A stretch of DNA of 64,000 nt from Bolinopsis microptera (GCF_026151205.1 NC_087078.1:124001-188000), one strand, 5' to 3'; positions 45,262 through 56,000 are shown, counted from the first letter of the stretch. Numbers and translations are program-made. The notes: a model not told the origin generated them from the letters alone.

Positions 45262-47860
45262 TGGAGCCTATAATAAGTATCCTGACCTAGGTTTTATTAG
45301 TGTGTTTCGGTCCACCCCTTTGTAGATATTATCGTTTCAACTGAGCGTTGTGTCTTACAAATTGGAAGCCGCATACGGGACCCAACTTTAGTGGTCAGGC
45401 AGTATTACATACCGTACCAGTTTTATAATAAACCATCCACTGTCTTAAACGAAAGATGATACTTAGTATGCTAAGCCTTGTACGCACATAATAGTAAGAA
45501 CACGTGTCTAACATTTAAATAAATTATAACAACACCTTCCCCGCATATTATACTGGAGAGACGCTGACGCCTGTCCGTTCTAAAAAGAAGTACAGTACCG
45601 ACAACCGGACGAAACTCGCCGCTCTCTCAACACGCTGCACAACGCCACGGATCCCCCTTATCCTGACGAGAACTGGGAGAAACAGGTCCGTGTATTTAAT
45701 ATTTTAAACGCCGAAAATATCGATAATAAAATCCCGATTTATGGATGTTAACATTAAATGGTCTGGCAAACCATCGCTTTCTATAAAAGGGTTGTTTCTT
45801 AAAATATTAACCATGTACGAAGGAAATATTATATACACTGAAAGAGTGCAGGCACTTTGCCTCGGAACGGGCAGTTCCAAATCTTGAGAAGGGTTAACAT
45901 TAAAAAGTTTGACTGTCCAGTCGCCCGTCATAGCGAAGTGACGTCAGTTAGATTAAAAACTTAATATTTTACCGCCCTTCGGAGAAGGGAGGAGATGCGT
46001 CCAATATATTTTGTAGTTAGATTCATGTCACAATCAACTTAGCGCTACTTTGGTTACCCTCACGATCACGAAACTCACAAACGACAAACCGCATGACATT
46101 CACTAGTAACCAAAGTAACGAAAAATGTGTTTAAGGAAATTAAAAAGAACCTGGATATTAAATTGCTGTCATGCCAACCCTTGCCGATTTTTGCTGTGTA
46201 CGCTCAGCATTATGAATTTCGTCAGGGTCTAAAATTTCCGTCCTTCAAACCGTTTACGTTTGAAGACCACCAAAAATGGCATCACGTGACGCAAGTTAAT
46301 TGATAGGAGCTAGAACGTAATCATTCACGGGCCATTCCAAATAAGGGGGGACAGACTCTAATAGTCGATTTTAACGTACCTGATTATTTTTGTACGCGAG
46401 AAAAATCATTGTGCGGGTATATTTCGTAGTCGTAAGCACGTTTTAAGGAGTCGAAGGACATTGTGAAAGTTGAAGAAGGTGGCCTAATGGTAAAACAGCT
46501 CAATATATGGAGCTAAAGGTGTTAAACGGTCGAGCGGCGCTCGTAAATGTCCTCAACGGAGTTACATTTAAGAATAAACACGCATAACCACGGTCGAGCT
46601 GTGCTCGTTAATTATATTGACCAGGCACATTTGGCGCTAAGATAGCAGCCCAACCGTAATTATCGCTCAATTACCACCTCTCTAGTTAAATGCAAGTACT
46701 CAATCGCCAAAAGGCACCTTCTGATCTTAGTAAGAATGTTCCATCGACATGGTAGAATGTAGGAGTTAGATCATAACGAGGTGGAATACCGTAATCACCT
46801 TCCGTATACTATACGGTATAGAACCTGGGTCACCGAGACCAAGTAATATTATCGCGGTTTTTGTAGTAGAAAATTCCAATATTTAAAATAAATGACTTTC
46901 CCCCGCCCAAATTACCCCACTGTATCGATTTATTCCTACACTCCTACTGGGTTCCTACTTTCAGTGAACTACCACTTTCAGATCCCTAGAAATCTCACCA
47001 CATTCGAGGTAGAGGCACGAATTCTAAGAATTAATTTATTTCCCCGTATTCGCAGTAACTAAGTAATTAGGGAAGAAGTAACTTCTATAATCACCCTCTA
47101 GAATTCACAGCCACCTTTTAACCCGTCCAACCTGGTGAGGACAGCATCCCAGGGATTGGGAATTCACTCCAACACGCTAACACGATCTTATCGGTAAAGT
47201 ACGAGGTTAAGGTATTATCCCACAGCACGCGTTATTTTCCAAGAAATAAGATTTAACATTATTGGATTTTAACATTCTAAATAACTCCGTAATACTTTCA
47301 ACTAACAGTTAATTTAAGTGACATAACCCTAATTGACGGACTATCGCACTATAATTGACCATCATCTAGCTCGTTCACACGGAATACCGGTCACGTGATC
47401 TTGAACGCTCGAAACTTCTTAACACAGTACCACGCCGCCCGAATACGCTGGCATGAGCCTTCCCGCCATTTATTAATCACGTGATAGTAGGGTCAGGTTC
47501 ACTTGTCTAGCGTGAACCCGTGCGATTAAGTCTGAAGACTGGACTCGTGACACTCCTCAGACAATAGGACCCCCCGTACGAGTAGAATACCGTCACGTGA
47601 CATAGCGGCTCAGTTAGGAGCCGCTTAATTAGTTGCAAAGTGCAGAGCGAGCTGAAGGCATCGGTAACCCGATACAGTGGCAAATTAGCACAGTGTAACC
47701 ACTCCAAGTATGCCGTGTATATCAAATCACCTAATTACCTTATAAGTGGCTGCTAATAACTTATTCGTGGCCTCGGAGTTAATCCTAGTGTATAAGTCAC
47801 GTGACAGGGAGCATTAGTGATGTGCAAGTCAGGACTACGTGAGCGTTCCTGCATTGCGGT
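45262..47860. other. Mostly unrecognised sequence
   Basis: Apart from the possible exon at 45596, I see no gene. A tRNA-like A box (TGGCCTAATGG, 46482) with no matching B box, and repeated CGGTCGAGC(T/G)G(T/C)GCTCG at 46532 and 46593, may be old SINE remnants. Confidence 0.4.
45596..45685 (+). CDS. Possible isolated coding exon
   Basis: Between AAGTACAG and a GTCCGT donor, 90 bp read without stop as 30 residues ending NATDPPYPDENWEKQ. Composition and codon use look coding and the frame is exactly 30 codons, but no neighbouring exon with a matching phase was found and the family is not recognised. Confidence 0.25.
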
Positions 47861-47864
47861 GCAA

Positions 47865-48060
47865 AAATAATGTACTGAATATAACGTGCACATGAAGTGA
47901 GCAGCACGTAATATATACTGAACTTGACGTGCGCATAAGTACGAACACGTAACGTACTGAATGTAGAGTGCACACGAAGTGAGCAGCACGTATGCACGAA
48001 TTTAACGTGCCTATGAAGTGAGAAGTACGCAGTGTACTGAATTCCACGTTGCACGTACAT
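47865..48060. repeat. Degenerate tandem repeat, ~40-bp units
   Basis: About five diverged copies of GTACTGAATATAACGTGCAC followed by ATGAAGTGAGCAGCAC. Reverse-strand frames here are repeat by-products. Confidence 0.6.
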
Positions 48061-48827
48061 CTCGAATTCTTTTTAAATATTATTTGTAATGCTATTATAT
48101 TAACTTATATATTATCTACGCGTAACACACGTTGCACGTACACCCCGAGTTTCATTTTAGAAGTAGAGTCCAATGGAAATATTGCCTGGGGGGAGCCCAA
48201 AAATTATTTACTGACGAATGAAATTAGTGACGAAGTATGTACGAGCGAGACAAATTTGAGTGAATCATATGCAAGCTGGTAGGGGCCCCAATAATTAAGT
48301 TAAGTTGACGATGAACCGTGCAAGAGCGCAACCATTCAAGTAAGCTACTGTGTTGTGAAGGAGAAAGGTATACCCACTGAATCCCCTTTGGATTTCATAT
48401 TCAGTGTTTCTCTGTAACAGCGCAGTTTCTGAAAGCGTGTGTAGTCGCGGAGCATGTGGCTCGCAAGCCCTAGAATAGTCAACGCAAGTGAAAGTTAAGC
48501 CAGCAGGGCCCCGTTTTATTATGAATTAAGTTACAGTGTGAGAGATCTCAAGCGAAGTAGTTATGATATTCCTGCAGATGCCGACAAATGGTCGTTGCCG
48601 CGATGAGCGAAGGTGAGTCAGGATAAGTAGGTAGGTAATTTAGGATAAGCCGTCCAAGTGTATTACTGTATTATGGCGATGACTGACTCACGTGAAACAT
48701 GTGGTGTGACGAATGTGTGAGATGTGAGAATGTACAAGCGCCGCGCTATATAAGTTTTGAGATATTATTCCTGCAGATGTTACGGCCGAGTATTGCCGAT
48801 TCCGCCAACAGTTAAGATATAGCATAT
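48061..48827. other. No gene recognised; internal duplication
   Basis: GATATTCCTGCAGATG with following TTGCCG occurs at 48567 and, diverged, at 48763. Otherwise nothing identified. Confidence 0.4.
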
Positions 48828-49214
48828 GTGAGTTATTGGGCGAAGAAGAACCAGGTTAATTGTAAATATAGTAGGATAAACCACCGAAGTACACTAGGTG
48901 ATGACTGGTTACTTATAGATATTCAAATTGTGAGTTCTGTCTCGTACTACGATGAATGTCAAGTGATACTTGACGTCGAGGGACGTCAAGACCAAGTGTA
49001 TATAACGATTAACGTTAATAACGTCAGAAGTGAAGTAAAATTATGTTCTAAATTAACGTCTAAAGCAAGCTCGAATTTTTTTAGAAAAATATATAACGCC
49101 CGATATAAGTCGAAGCGATATATAAGTAAAACGTCAACTAAGTCGACGATGAAGTCACTGGACTTCAAGAAAAAAATAAAAACTGATGTCAATATGGACG
49201 TCAGCCACTATTAA
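48828..49214 (+). CDS. Unrecognised 128-residue ORF
   Basis: Open frame whose first ~75 residues alternate hydrophobic beta-like segments (WLLIDIQIVSSVSYY, QVYITINVNNV) and whose last ~45 residues are very Lys/Ser/Arg-rich. No catalytic or binding motif is visible. Its place just upstream of Ty3/gypsy remnants suggests it may belong to an old retroelement, but that is only context. Confidence 0.25.
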   Translation: MSYWAKKNQVNCKYSRINHRSTLGDDWLLIDIQIVSSVSYYDECQVILDVEGRQDQVYITINVNNVRSEVKLCSKLTSKASSNFFRKIYNARYKSKRYISKTSTKSTMKSLDFKKKIKTDVNMDVSHY

Positions 49215-49904
49215 CGCCTATATATTTAAGGTGTCGTGAATATACAAGCAAGCTACTCCCCCCGGCCAGTTGTTATGTACTTATAAAAATAATGAATAAT
49301 GATTGTTGCGCCCCCTTCTATAGTCGATAAGAAAGGAAATTGACCACGTAGTAGCGTCATTCCGTTGCCCTGATACCGAGATATGGCGGCACACTTCCGC
49401 CACCGTACGAATTCAAAAACGCCAGATACGCCCGACTTTCGGAAGAAGCACGCTACACAAGACGGAGGAAGTGTACGAAAAAGAGGGTATCGTTACGCGC
49501 AAATAGTTCTCAGACCAAAGAACCTAGAAACCCATAACCATCTCACTTCACACTATTGACGCTGTCAATCTACTAATTACTTCTTGGGGATTAGGGAATA
49601 AAGATGTCGCACCTACGATCCTCTAAGTTACTGGTCGATTTGGAGATCGGAATCCCCCGACCTCGGTTGAAAAATTTGGCAGAATGAGGTGTGATTATAT
49701 CACGGATGAAGTAATAAAGCTATGTTAGTATGCAACATCCAATATCAGTGCACTACAAACAGCCGTCGGCCGTGCACTAACCAGGAAAAGTCACCACGAT
49801 GTTTCGAAAGACTCGCAGAAAATTGTACCCAGGGCATGAGTTTTCAATCAGGAGACACCCTCAAAGCGTCCAGCTTTGGTAATCATTCAACGTTGGGAAC
49901 CATT
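49215..49904. other. No gene recognised
   Basis: Precedes the Piwi PAZ fragment. No matching LTR could be paired with sequence downstream of the Ty3/gypsy element. Confidence 0.4.
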
Positions 49905-50081
49905 CAACGTGAGATTACCAACGAATTTGTCGGATTTATCGTCACGACAAAGTACAACAATAAGATTTACCGAGTGGATGACGGTTACTTTAGAGCAAAG
50001 CCCTCCGACGAAGTCGAGCTGAAAGGTGGCAGAATCTCACGCATTTACTACTACAAAAAGAACTACGAAATTATCACCAAG
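49905..50081 (+). pseudogene. Piwi-type PAZ domain fragment
   Basis: Within a 156-residue open frame (49722-50192), residues 62-120 read EITNEFVGFIVTTKYNNKIY, then RVDD, KPSDEVELKGGRIS and YYYKKNYEI. In Piwi-clade Argonautes the PAZ domain has the pattern (L/F)VG.IV.T.YNN..YRVDDI....P...F....G..IS...YY...Y.I, which this follows closely. PAZ binds the 3' end of the guide piRNA. Neither the MID/PIWI domains nor the N-terminal part is seen nearby; after YEI the similarity stops, and the next recognisable sequence is retroelement pol. Most likely a broken piece of a host piwi-like gene. Confidence 0.6.
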
Positions 50082-50125
50082 CTAAGTGCATACGTAACTA
50101 CCCAACGAATCTTAAAGAAGAAGAG

Positions 50126-50248
50126 TTATTTTTTTTCTACAGACGCCACGTGGAGAAATTCAGCGACATCGCAAAACCGCTGTATCATTTAACGACGAAA
50201 AATGCAACCTTCTACTGGAAATCAATGAAGTACGACGCCTCGAACTAA
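50126..50248 (+). pseudogene. Ty3/gypsy pol scrap: RT tail fused to integrase
   Basis: The frame reads YRRHVEKFSDIAKPLYHLTT (the usual YRRFI..FS.IAKPL.LT end of a Ty3/gypsy reverse transcriptase), then FYWKSMKYDA. The second part is almost the same, also as DNA, as the integrase zinc-region at about 52236 (FYWKSMRYDA). RT and integrase are joined across a deletion at the shared FYW, then stop at 50246. Confidence 0.65.
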
Positions 50249-50752
50249 ACGCTACGATAATACGACTATTTAGTATTTATATAAATAATAATCATGTTAT
50301 TGCTAATTAATTTAATTACCACCTTACCAATACCATGGTACCATCTATAATTGATGTCAGTACGCAATCATAATTTACAAGTACAGCGTTCTGGAGCAAA
50401 AGCAGCGCACCCTGCACAGTTGTTAACTGGTCACATTGCCGTCCTTTTTAAAACGGGCGAAATTCGCAGGTACAAGTGCAATCGGCCGCATATTTAAGTC
50501 GCATATGCCAGATCAAGTTTTTTTGAAAATCGTGCGGAAAATACGTCCGAAACTTGTCCGGATTCCTGTTACTCATATAATAGGCGCGTACTTTTATTCC
50601 CAAACGCGTACCTGCTCTTTGTTTGACACAAGATCAATACATTCTTACCATGATCTTACTGGTTAACATTCTGAATCACACTTAGTAAATAGTCAGACAA
50701 ATGCACGTAACGCTTTAAAAACACGTAATTAACCAAATACCTTATCAGGAAA
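50249..50752. other. No gene recognised
   Basis: Between two Ty3/gypsy fragments. An open frame at 50436-50666 has no recognisable domain. Confidence 0.4.
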
Positions 50753-51455
50753 ATGGCAGACCCACAAGGTAATAACGCTGCCCCTGTTGCAGCGGCAGCT
50801 GCCGACGCCGTAAACGCGCCAAGAATTCAACCGATGTTTATTCAAATCCATCCCACAATTCAAGAGTGGGATGGATTTGGATGTTTACCTACAACACTTT
50901 GCAGCGTACACCAGGGCGATCAACTGCCCTGCGCCTGAACACGCCGACCTGCTGATAAGTCTATTAGAAGACAAGGCGCTAGACGGAATTTCCAGAACCG
51001 TACACGGCGTACGAAGTGACCTGAACGACCTCATCGCTCAGCTGAGGCGCGCAGAAGGATTGGAACGCAACAGCGAACGATATGTGACGGAGTTACGGAA
51101 CCGAAGACGACTCAGGACAGAAGGAATCTGGAAGTACCACCTCGAACTCCACAAGCTAGCGAAAAAGGCGTACCCGCAAAATCTGGCGATGCGTAACGAT
51201 TCACTGAGAGAATCGTTCATCGCAAACATTAACAACCCAAACCTGGCGTCCCGACTACGAGAATTACAAGAACTCGAAATGGAACAATTGCTTGACGCCG
51301 CCATCACGCTCCAAAGCAGTCAAACGGCGTCAGCTAAAGCAGTCAACGCAGTGAGATCTGAGCCTTATTATCAGTCACCTTATTATCAGGAGCCTTATTA
51401 TCAGTCGCCTTATTATCAGGAGCCTTATTATCAGTCGCCTTATTATCAGTCATAA
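50753..51455 (+). pseudogene. Ty3/gypsy gag, frameshifted
   Basis: ATG at 50753 opens an Ala-rich start (MADPQGNNAAP). Near 50870 the reading moves to another frame, in which VYLQHFAAYTRAINC, LLEDKALDGI and a helical Glu/Arg/Leu-rich region resemble the retrotransposon Gag domain, which forms the particle. The C-terminus is a short tandem repeat of YYQSP/YYQEP (51361-51452), where a zinc knuckle would be expected; none is seen. It is followed directly by RNase H, so the protease and reverse transcriptase are missing. Confidence 0.6.
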
Positions 51456-51823
51456 GAGACGACTCACGCCACCCGGTAGCGTATGGTTCACAGTTGTTGA
51501 ACCCAGCTCAGAAGAACTACTCTGCGACTAAGAAAGAGCTATTTGCTATAGTCTTCTTTACACAAGCTTTTCGTTTCCACTTGCTTGGCCTTAAGCATTC
51601 CCGTTGTGAAACTGATTGTAGAGTCTTAGTTTGGATAACTTCGTTTCGCGATCCGCAAGGGATCACAGCCCGATGGCTAGAACAATTGGCAAGATTTAAC
51701 ATAGAGATCGCATATCGCCCAGGAAAGCAGAATCAAGCAGCTGACGCCTTGTCTCGAATACATCCAGACAGCAAACCCGACAACGACGCCAATTCGCTCC
51801 AAAATAACCTCATCATGGACTAA
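51456..51823 (+). pseudogene. Ty3/gypsy RNase H fragment
   Basis: HPVAYGSQLL precedes NPAQKNYSATKKELFAIVF, then FRFHLLG, a degenerate TDCRVLVW (usually TDHxxL), then DPQGITARWLEQLARFNIEI and RPGKQNQAADALSR. This is the RNase H region and the RPGK..ADALSR tether typical of Ty3/gypsy pol. The catalytic core to its left (protease, RT fingers and palm) is deleted. A stop at 51821 separates it from integrase. Confidence 0.85.
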
Positions 51824-51916
51824 GTTGACAACGATCACCCAGACATGAAAGTAAATGTCACGGAACAACAAGATGTCCTGACGCCGCCAGTTCTACCCTT
51901 CTCGACTTGAAACACG

Positions 51917-53553
51917 TTGAACACGCCGGACTTTGACGAACGACTTGAAACAGAACGAATGAAAGATCCGGATCTCAAACGGCTGTTCCACCTAGTCTTT
52001 CTGAAGTCACCGATATTTCCAGATCGAGAGCCGCCTATCACCCTTTTCTACTACCATAAGAGAGTCTCGCTGTCGAGAATGCCAGGACGAAATGCTATGT
52101 TGTACAGAGGAAAAGGTGACCAGAAATGTATTTTGGTACCGCGGCATAAGCAGACTGAAGTCCTTAAATCTACTCACTCTGGACCCACGGGAGGACACCG
52201 TTCCGCCGCCAAAATGATGTCCGTGCTAAAGTCAACTTTCTACTGGAAATCAATGAGATACGACGCCGAATTGTACGCCAAAAACTGCGCCAGCTGTGGT
52301 GTGATGAAAAAGCCGCCAAGAAAACCTAACGCCCCTATCACAATGACTGCAACAAGCCCTCGACTTCAAAAGTTATCTATCGACATCGTTGGAAAACTAC
52401 CACGCACGAAAAATAGTAACGTATTCATTCTAACCGTACTTGATGTTTCAACAAATTCGCGTGGGCATTTCCACTAGCTAAAATAACATCTGAATCTATC
52501 GCAAATCAGCTAATTAAGCACATACTTAGTATTTTTGGCTTACCCTTACAAATTCAGAGTGACGCCGGAAGCCAACTGATATCGCAGATGATGCAAGAAC
52601 TGTACGCCATATTGGGCATCAATCAGAAACAGTCGTTGCCTTGGCAACCACGGTGCAACGGCATTGTGGGAAGACTGCATCGAACCATTGAAGGATCGAC
52701 GGCACACTGGGCAGAAAAGAAACCACGTTCTTGGGATAAGATCTTATTCTTACCGCTATGCATCTTATCGTACAACGCCCAAGTCGCAAACTCGACCGGA
52801 ATCGCCCCGTTCAAACTCATGTTTGGGCACAACGCCCGCTTACCTGTTCACTTCATCTTTGGAGAGCCCCCCTTGGCTGAGAATGTACCCGAGTTCGAGT
52901 ACAATGTGTGGCTGGAAGAAACGTTTTACCACTACCAGTTGGAGCACCAAGCTCGGAAGAAATTACAGGCGTCCATGCAGAGTATCAAGGACTACGCCGA
53001 CAGGAAGCAATTCGGAAAGCCCTTGCAACCTGGAACATTTGTGTGGCTCATGGAAGGAGCTTTTGAACGAGGATGCAGAAAATTCTCCCGTAAATTCTCG
53101 GGACCGTACAAGGTGCACGAGAAGCAAAGTAATACTACGTATGTATTAAAACAGACCAAACATCCCTTCAAGACTTTCAGAGCACACTTCAATCGATTAA
53201 AACGATGTCATCTGCCGGCCGCCACGCTCGCCGCCTTAAACGACACTATTGAACGAGAGTTCGAAAAAATACGAGAAGAAGACGCAATCACTAACAATGA
53301 TCACGATGCTAGGACGAGTAGCAGTCGACCTCCCGAAGACGACGAGATAGTGATCATCATGAATCCTAACGCCGCCGCGGCAGCTGTTGCGCCGACAATA
53401 CCTAACCACGACCTCATAACGCCTCCAGTACGAAATGCTCCAACTTCCGCACCGCCCGACATGAGACGATCAGCTAGAATCGCACAACAACCGCGTGTCC
53501 GGTATAATGTGAACTGTGTCAGAGCAAGGAAACTCAGACTATCGCTCTGGTAA
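51917..53553 (+). pseudogene. Ty3/gypsy integrase, frameshifted
   Basis: The first frame (51917-52477) has the HHCC zinc-binding region (THSGPTGGH, then CASC) and the first catalytic Asp (LSIDIVGKLP). A one-base shift near 52456 moves it to the second frame, which has the SDAGSQ block with the second Asp, then PWQPRCNGIVGRLHRTIE. The catalytic Glu expected in NGxVER is Gly here. Downstream are the IN C-terminal SH3-like region (FSGPYKV, FRAHFNRLK) and a Pro/Ala/Asp-rich end. With a frameshift and a lost active-site residue the enzyme is dead. Confidence 0.85.
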
Positions 53554-54005
53554 CCGTCATGACAAATACTGAACACAAGACAAACTTTTATAAGAGACAT
53601 TTTGTAATATACGCCATAAGGCGTGATATGACTTTTTTTTTAGAAGTAACGATGAAGCCACTTTGGCAAAAGCACGATTTTCTCGATACATGATTTCGAA
53701 TTTCGGGCTAATCCCGAGTTAAAAGACGGTAATGACGCCGTCGCCGATTACTTTGCGCCCCGATATTCAGACGGTTATAAATACTTAATTACCTAACCAT
53801 TACGCACGACGTAACAAATTGAGTATCACTGCAAGTCACTATTGAAAATCGAATGAAAATCATCTCAAAAGTTCAAATTGGCTAAAAGACTATTTCAAAT
53901 AACATCGAAAAGCATCTTTAAAGTCTTGTCAAGCTAAAATGTTTTGTTAAAAATCAATCATTAACTCTAATCTTTCAGGAACGAAAAACCTAATATGGTA
54001 CGCCC
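53554..54005. other. Spacer between pol and the third ORF
   Basis: No coding sequence; T run at 53634. A subgenomic leader or splice acceptor for the third ORF may lie here but is not evident. Confidence 0.4.
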
Positions 54006-54453
54006 ATGGGACTCTTACTGCGCACGAAAGAAAAGAACGTACAACTCGCCTCCCAGAAGTCCGCAGCGACAGGCGAGCACCATCCACACCGACAAACCAC
54101 GTCCGAGGTCTCGGCAATCGACATGCCGACCTACCAAGTAGTGTTCATAGAGTGGACCGTTAACGTAACTAGCGTTAGCTCCGGTCAAACTATTGTCCAC
54201 GCACCGAACCACATCGAACCCGACGGAATTCTATACCGCAAGCCGCCGATGGGTCTACCTTTTTTTTTGAGTCTCTTAGAAGCTCCGGCGATTCCTGAGG
54301 TGGGGACCGACAAGTTGGTGGAAACCATGGAGGCCTTCCAAGTTCAAACGCTACGCCTACAGCAGGAACGCAAACAAATTGAGAAACTAGTGGCGACGCA
54401 CCAGCCCATCAAGGGTACCATCGAAAAGATCAAGTCAATTCCACGATACTTAA
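54006..54453 (+). pseudogene. Retroelement third ORF, 5' part (env-like position)
   Basis: Open frame after pol on the same strand, with an amphipathic Gln/Glu/Leu helix (residues about 100-140) that could form a coiled coil. The position after pol recalls the env-like ORFs of some Ty3/gypsy elements, but no diagnostic envelope motif is visible. It is cut at 54453 by a DNA transposon; the rest lies at 56406-56591. The two halves are in the same frame on either side of the insertion, so the break is the insertion plus one copy of its duplication. Confidence 0.45.
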
Positions 54454-54468
54454 GGGAACCAGTCAGGA

Positions 54469-54620
54469 GGGCGGAAGACGCGTGGGCGGAGGTCGCGTAG
54501 GCGGAAGACTTGAGGGCGGAGGACGCAAGGGCGGAAGTTTCCTAAAAGGTTGGACACGAGGGCGGAGGTCGCGAGGGCGGAGGTCGATCCCATGATTTGG
54601 GCGGAAGTCTCGTAAAACGA
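54469..54620. repeat. Subterminal GGGCGGARG repeats (left arm)
   Basis: About eight GGGCGGAAG or GGGCGGAGG motifs spaced about 15-30 bp apart. The mirror set in the right arm is at 56240-56391. Clustered short motifs next to the termini are typical transposase-binding sites. The Arg/Pro-rich frames read through them are repeat by-products. Confidence 0.7.
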
Positions 54621-54953
54621 TCACATGTCCTAAATGCTCGACTGGTAATACTACAAAACCTGAAACATCACACAACGTACTTCAAATTGTATAAATTATA
54701 TAAGTTATATTCAATCATTTTAGTGGTACTGATTTCGAATTCTTTGTAACTTTAAAAACAAAATACACAGGGTTATAGAGAACGCTTAAAGGTAATATAA
54801 ATCACAATGTAATCAATCAATTTTGTCAAAACCCGAATAGAATAATATCATGCAATAACATAAACATTTCACATAGCACTCTTTAGCAAATCAATATAGG
54901 TTAAAATATCATCCTCGTACGAATGGTAGTTCTGAACTATGCTGAGGATTCTT

Positions 54954-55427
54954 CTAGGAGAGGGATCTGCAGTCGTCCTCTTCCAGTTGAAGATCTGCGA
55001 GGGATGAAGGTGCTCTGGGTCTAGGGTTTCCGTATCGGCGGGCTCTCTGTGCCCTCTTCTTCACCGCTTGTTCGTTGGGGAGGCGGGCACGTGCATCCTG
55101 AGACATGGGACCAGTAACGGAGCAAACGATGTTGTGGTTAGTAGTCATCGTCGTAGCAGCCAGATCCTGGACTTTAGCGAGGACTTCTTTCAATTCACAG
55201 TCAGCGATATCAGCGTCGTGGTTATGTATCTGTGTCACTTTCACCAAGGATTCGTTCAGGGTATACAGACGACCACGGCAACAGTCTTTCTTCCTCACAC
55301 ATCTCCAGGCTTGGCGTCCATCGGTGGTAAGCTTTCCATCCTTAGAGTAGCGGAAACCACCGTGTAGGAGATTCTGACTGGTAGGAGTCCTTCCTCTGAT
55401 AATCTTTACTGTATCTTCATCGTACAT
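54954..55427 (-). CDS. FLYWCH-type zinc finger protein
   Basis: 157 residues. Residues 25-70 form a FLYWCH-like finger: FRYSKDGK, W41-R-C43, C49/C50, then H68-N-H70, with the WRC and HNH signature. Residues 114-133 (ARLPNEQAVKKRAQRARR) resemble the linker that follows FLYWCH fingers in MULE-associated proteins. FLYWCH domains bind DNA or proteins. The gene reads leftward into the left arm of the mobile element. Right after its stop, one base out of frame, the arm encodes a tail nearly identical to that of the divergent gene at 55824, so splicing or a shift may join them. Confidence 0.7.
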   Translation of the reverse strand: MYDEDTVKIIRGRTPTSQNLLHGGFRYSKDGKLTTDGRQAWRCVRKKDCCRGRLYTLNESLVKVTQIHNHDADIADCELKEVLAKVQDLAATTMTTNHNIVCSVTGPMSQDARARLPNEQAVKKRAQRARRYGNPRPRAPSSLADLQLEEDDCRSLS

Positions 55428-55528
55428 GGTTGTTATTGTAGTAGTTGAGATGTAGCTGGAACTAAATAATAAGATACTTCTATTCCCAACATCGGTCTTA
55501 AATATACTAGTTGTCTCTCGAGTCGTCT

Positions 55529-55805
55529 ACGTTGTGACTCAAGTTGTTCGTTTCACTGTGCAATCTCTTCGTGTGAAAACAGTTGATCATATCCCAGATC
55601 AGTTTACGTGATGTTGTGATGTCCTCACATACCGTTGTGTTATATGAGATCATGACCATGGTGATTCATGACGTGAGTCGAAGTTATGTATCACGTGACT
55701 CGATTCGATAGTTTGAGTCACATGACACAAGGGCTTCTGGGATATGATCAACAGTTTTCACACGAAAATATTGCACAGTGAAACGAACAACTTGAGTCAC
55801 AACGT
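55529..55805. promoter_or_regulatory. Divergent promoter region with 70-bp inverted pair
   Basis: The near-perfect inverted copies 55529-55598 and 55736-55805 (ACGTTGTGACTCAAGTTG outward) each lie upstream of one of the two divergent ORFs. The region between contains CACGTGAC E-box-like sites and a TGACTCA-like AP-1 half (TGACTC). The symmetry suggests that both genes carry the same promoter, copied head to head. Confidence 0.5.
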
Positions 55806-55823
55806 CAGAATCTCCTAGTCCAG

Positions 55824-56000
55824 ATGGAACAGTCCTCGACAGACAAGAAGACCTTAGCGAATTCGCTTGGAGAGCAGCAGCCTAAGAGGAGGAAGGCCAA
55901 TAGCGACAAGGATAGAAGAATCTTCAGCATAGTTCAGAACTACCATTCGTACGAGGATGATATTTTAACCTATATTGATTTGCTAAAGAGTGCTATGTGA
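55824..56000 (+). CDS. Small basic/acidic protein of the mobile element
   Basis: 58 residues from ATG to TGA. A basic stretch (KRRKANSDKDRR) resembles a nuclear localisation signal and is followed by FSIVQNYHSYEDDILTYIDL, which is encoded inside the right inverted arm. The opposite arm encodes the same tail for the FLYWCH gene. The start lies 18 bp after the inner inverted repeat. The family is unknown; it could be a short partner or a regulator of transposition. Confidence 0.45.
   Translation: MEQSSTDKKTLANSLGEQQPKRRKANSDKDRRIFSIVQNYHSYEDDILTYIDLLKSAM

Noticed and set aside
46475-46560. Possible tRNA gene
   Set aside because: A good A box but the B box is poor and the arms do not pair.
52623-53192. 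Overlapping frames opposite and beside integrase
   Set aside because: Shadows of the integrase frame, which has the domain blocks.
54463-54675. Arg/Pro-rich proteins in both arms of the MULE-like element
   Set aside because: Read through the GGGCGGARG subterminal repeats; identical in both arms because the arms are copies, not because they are genes.
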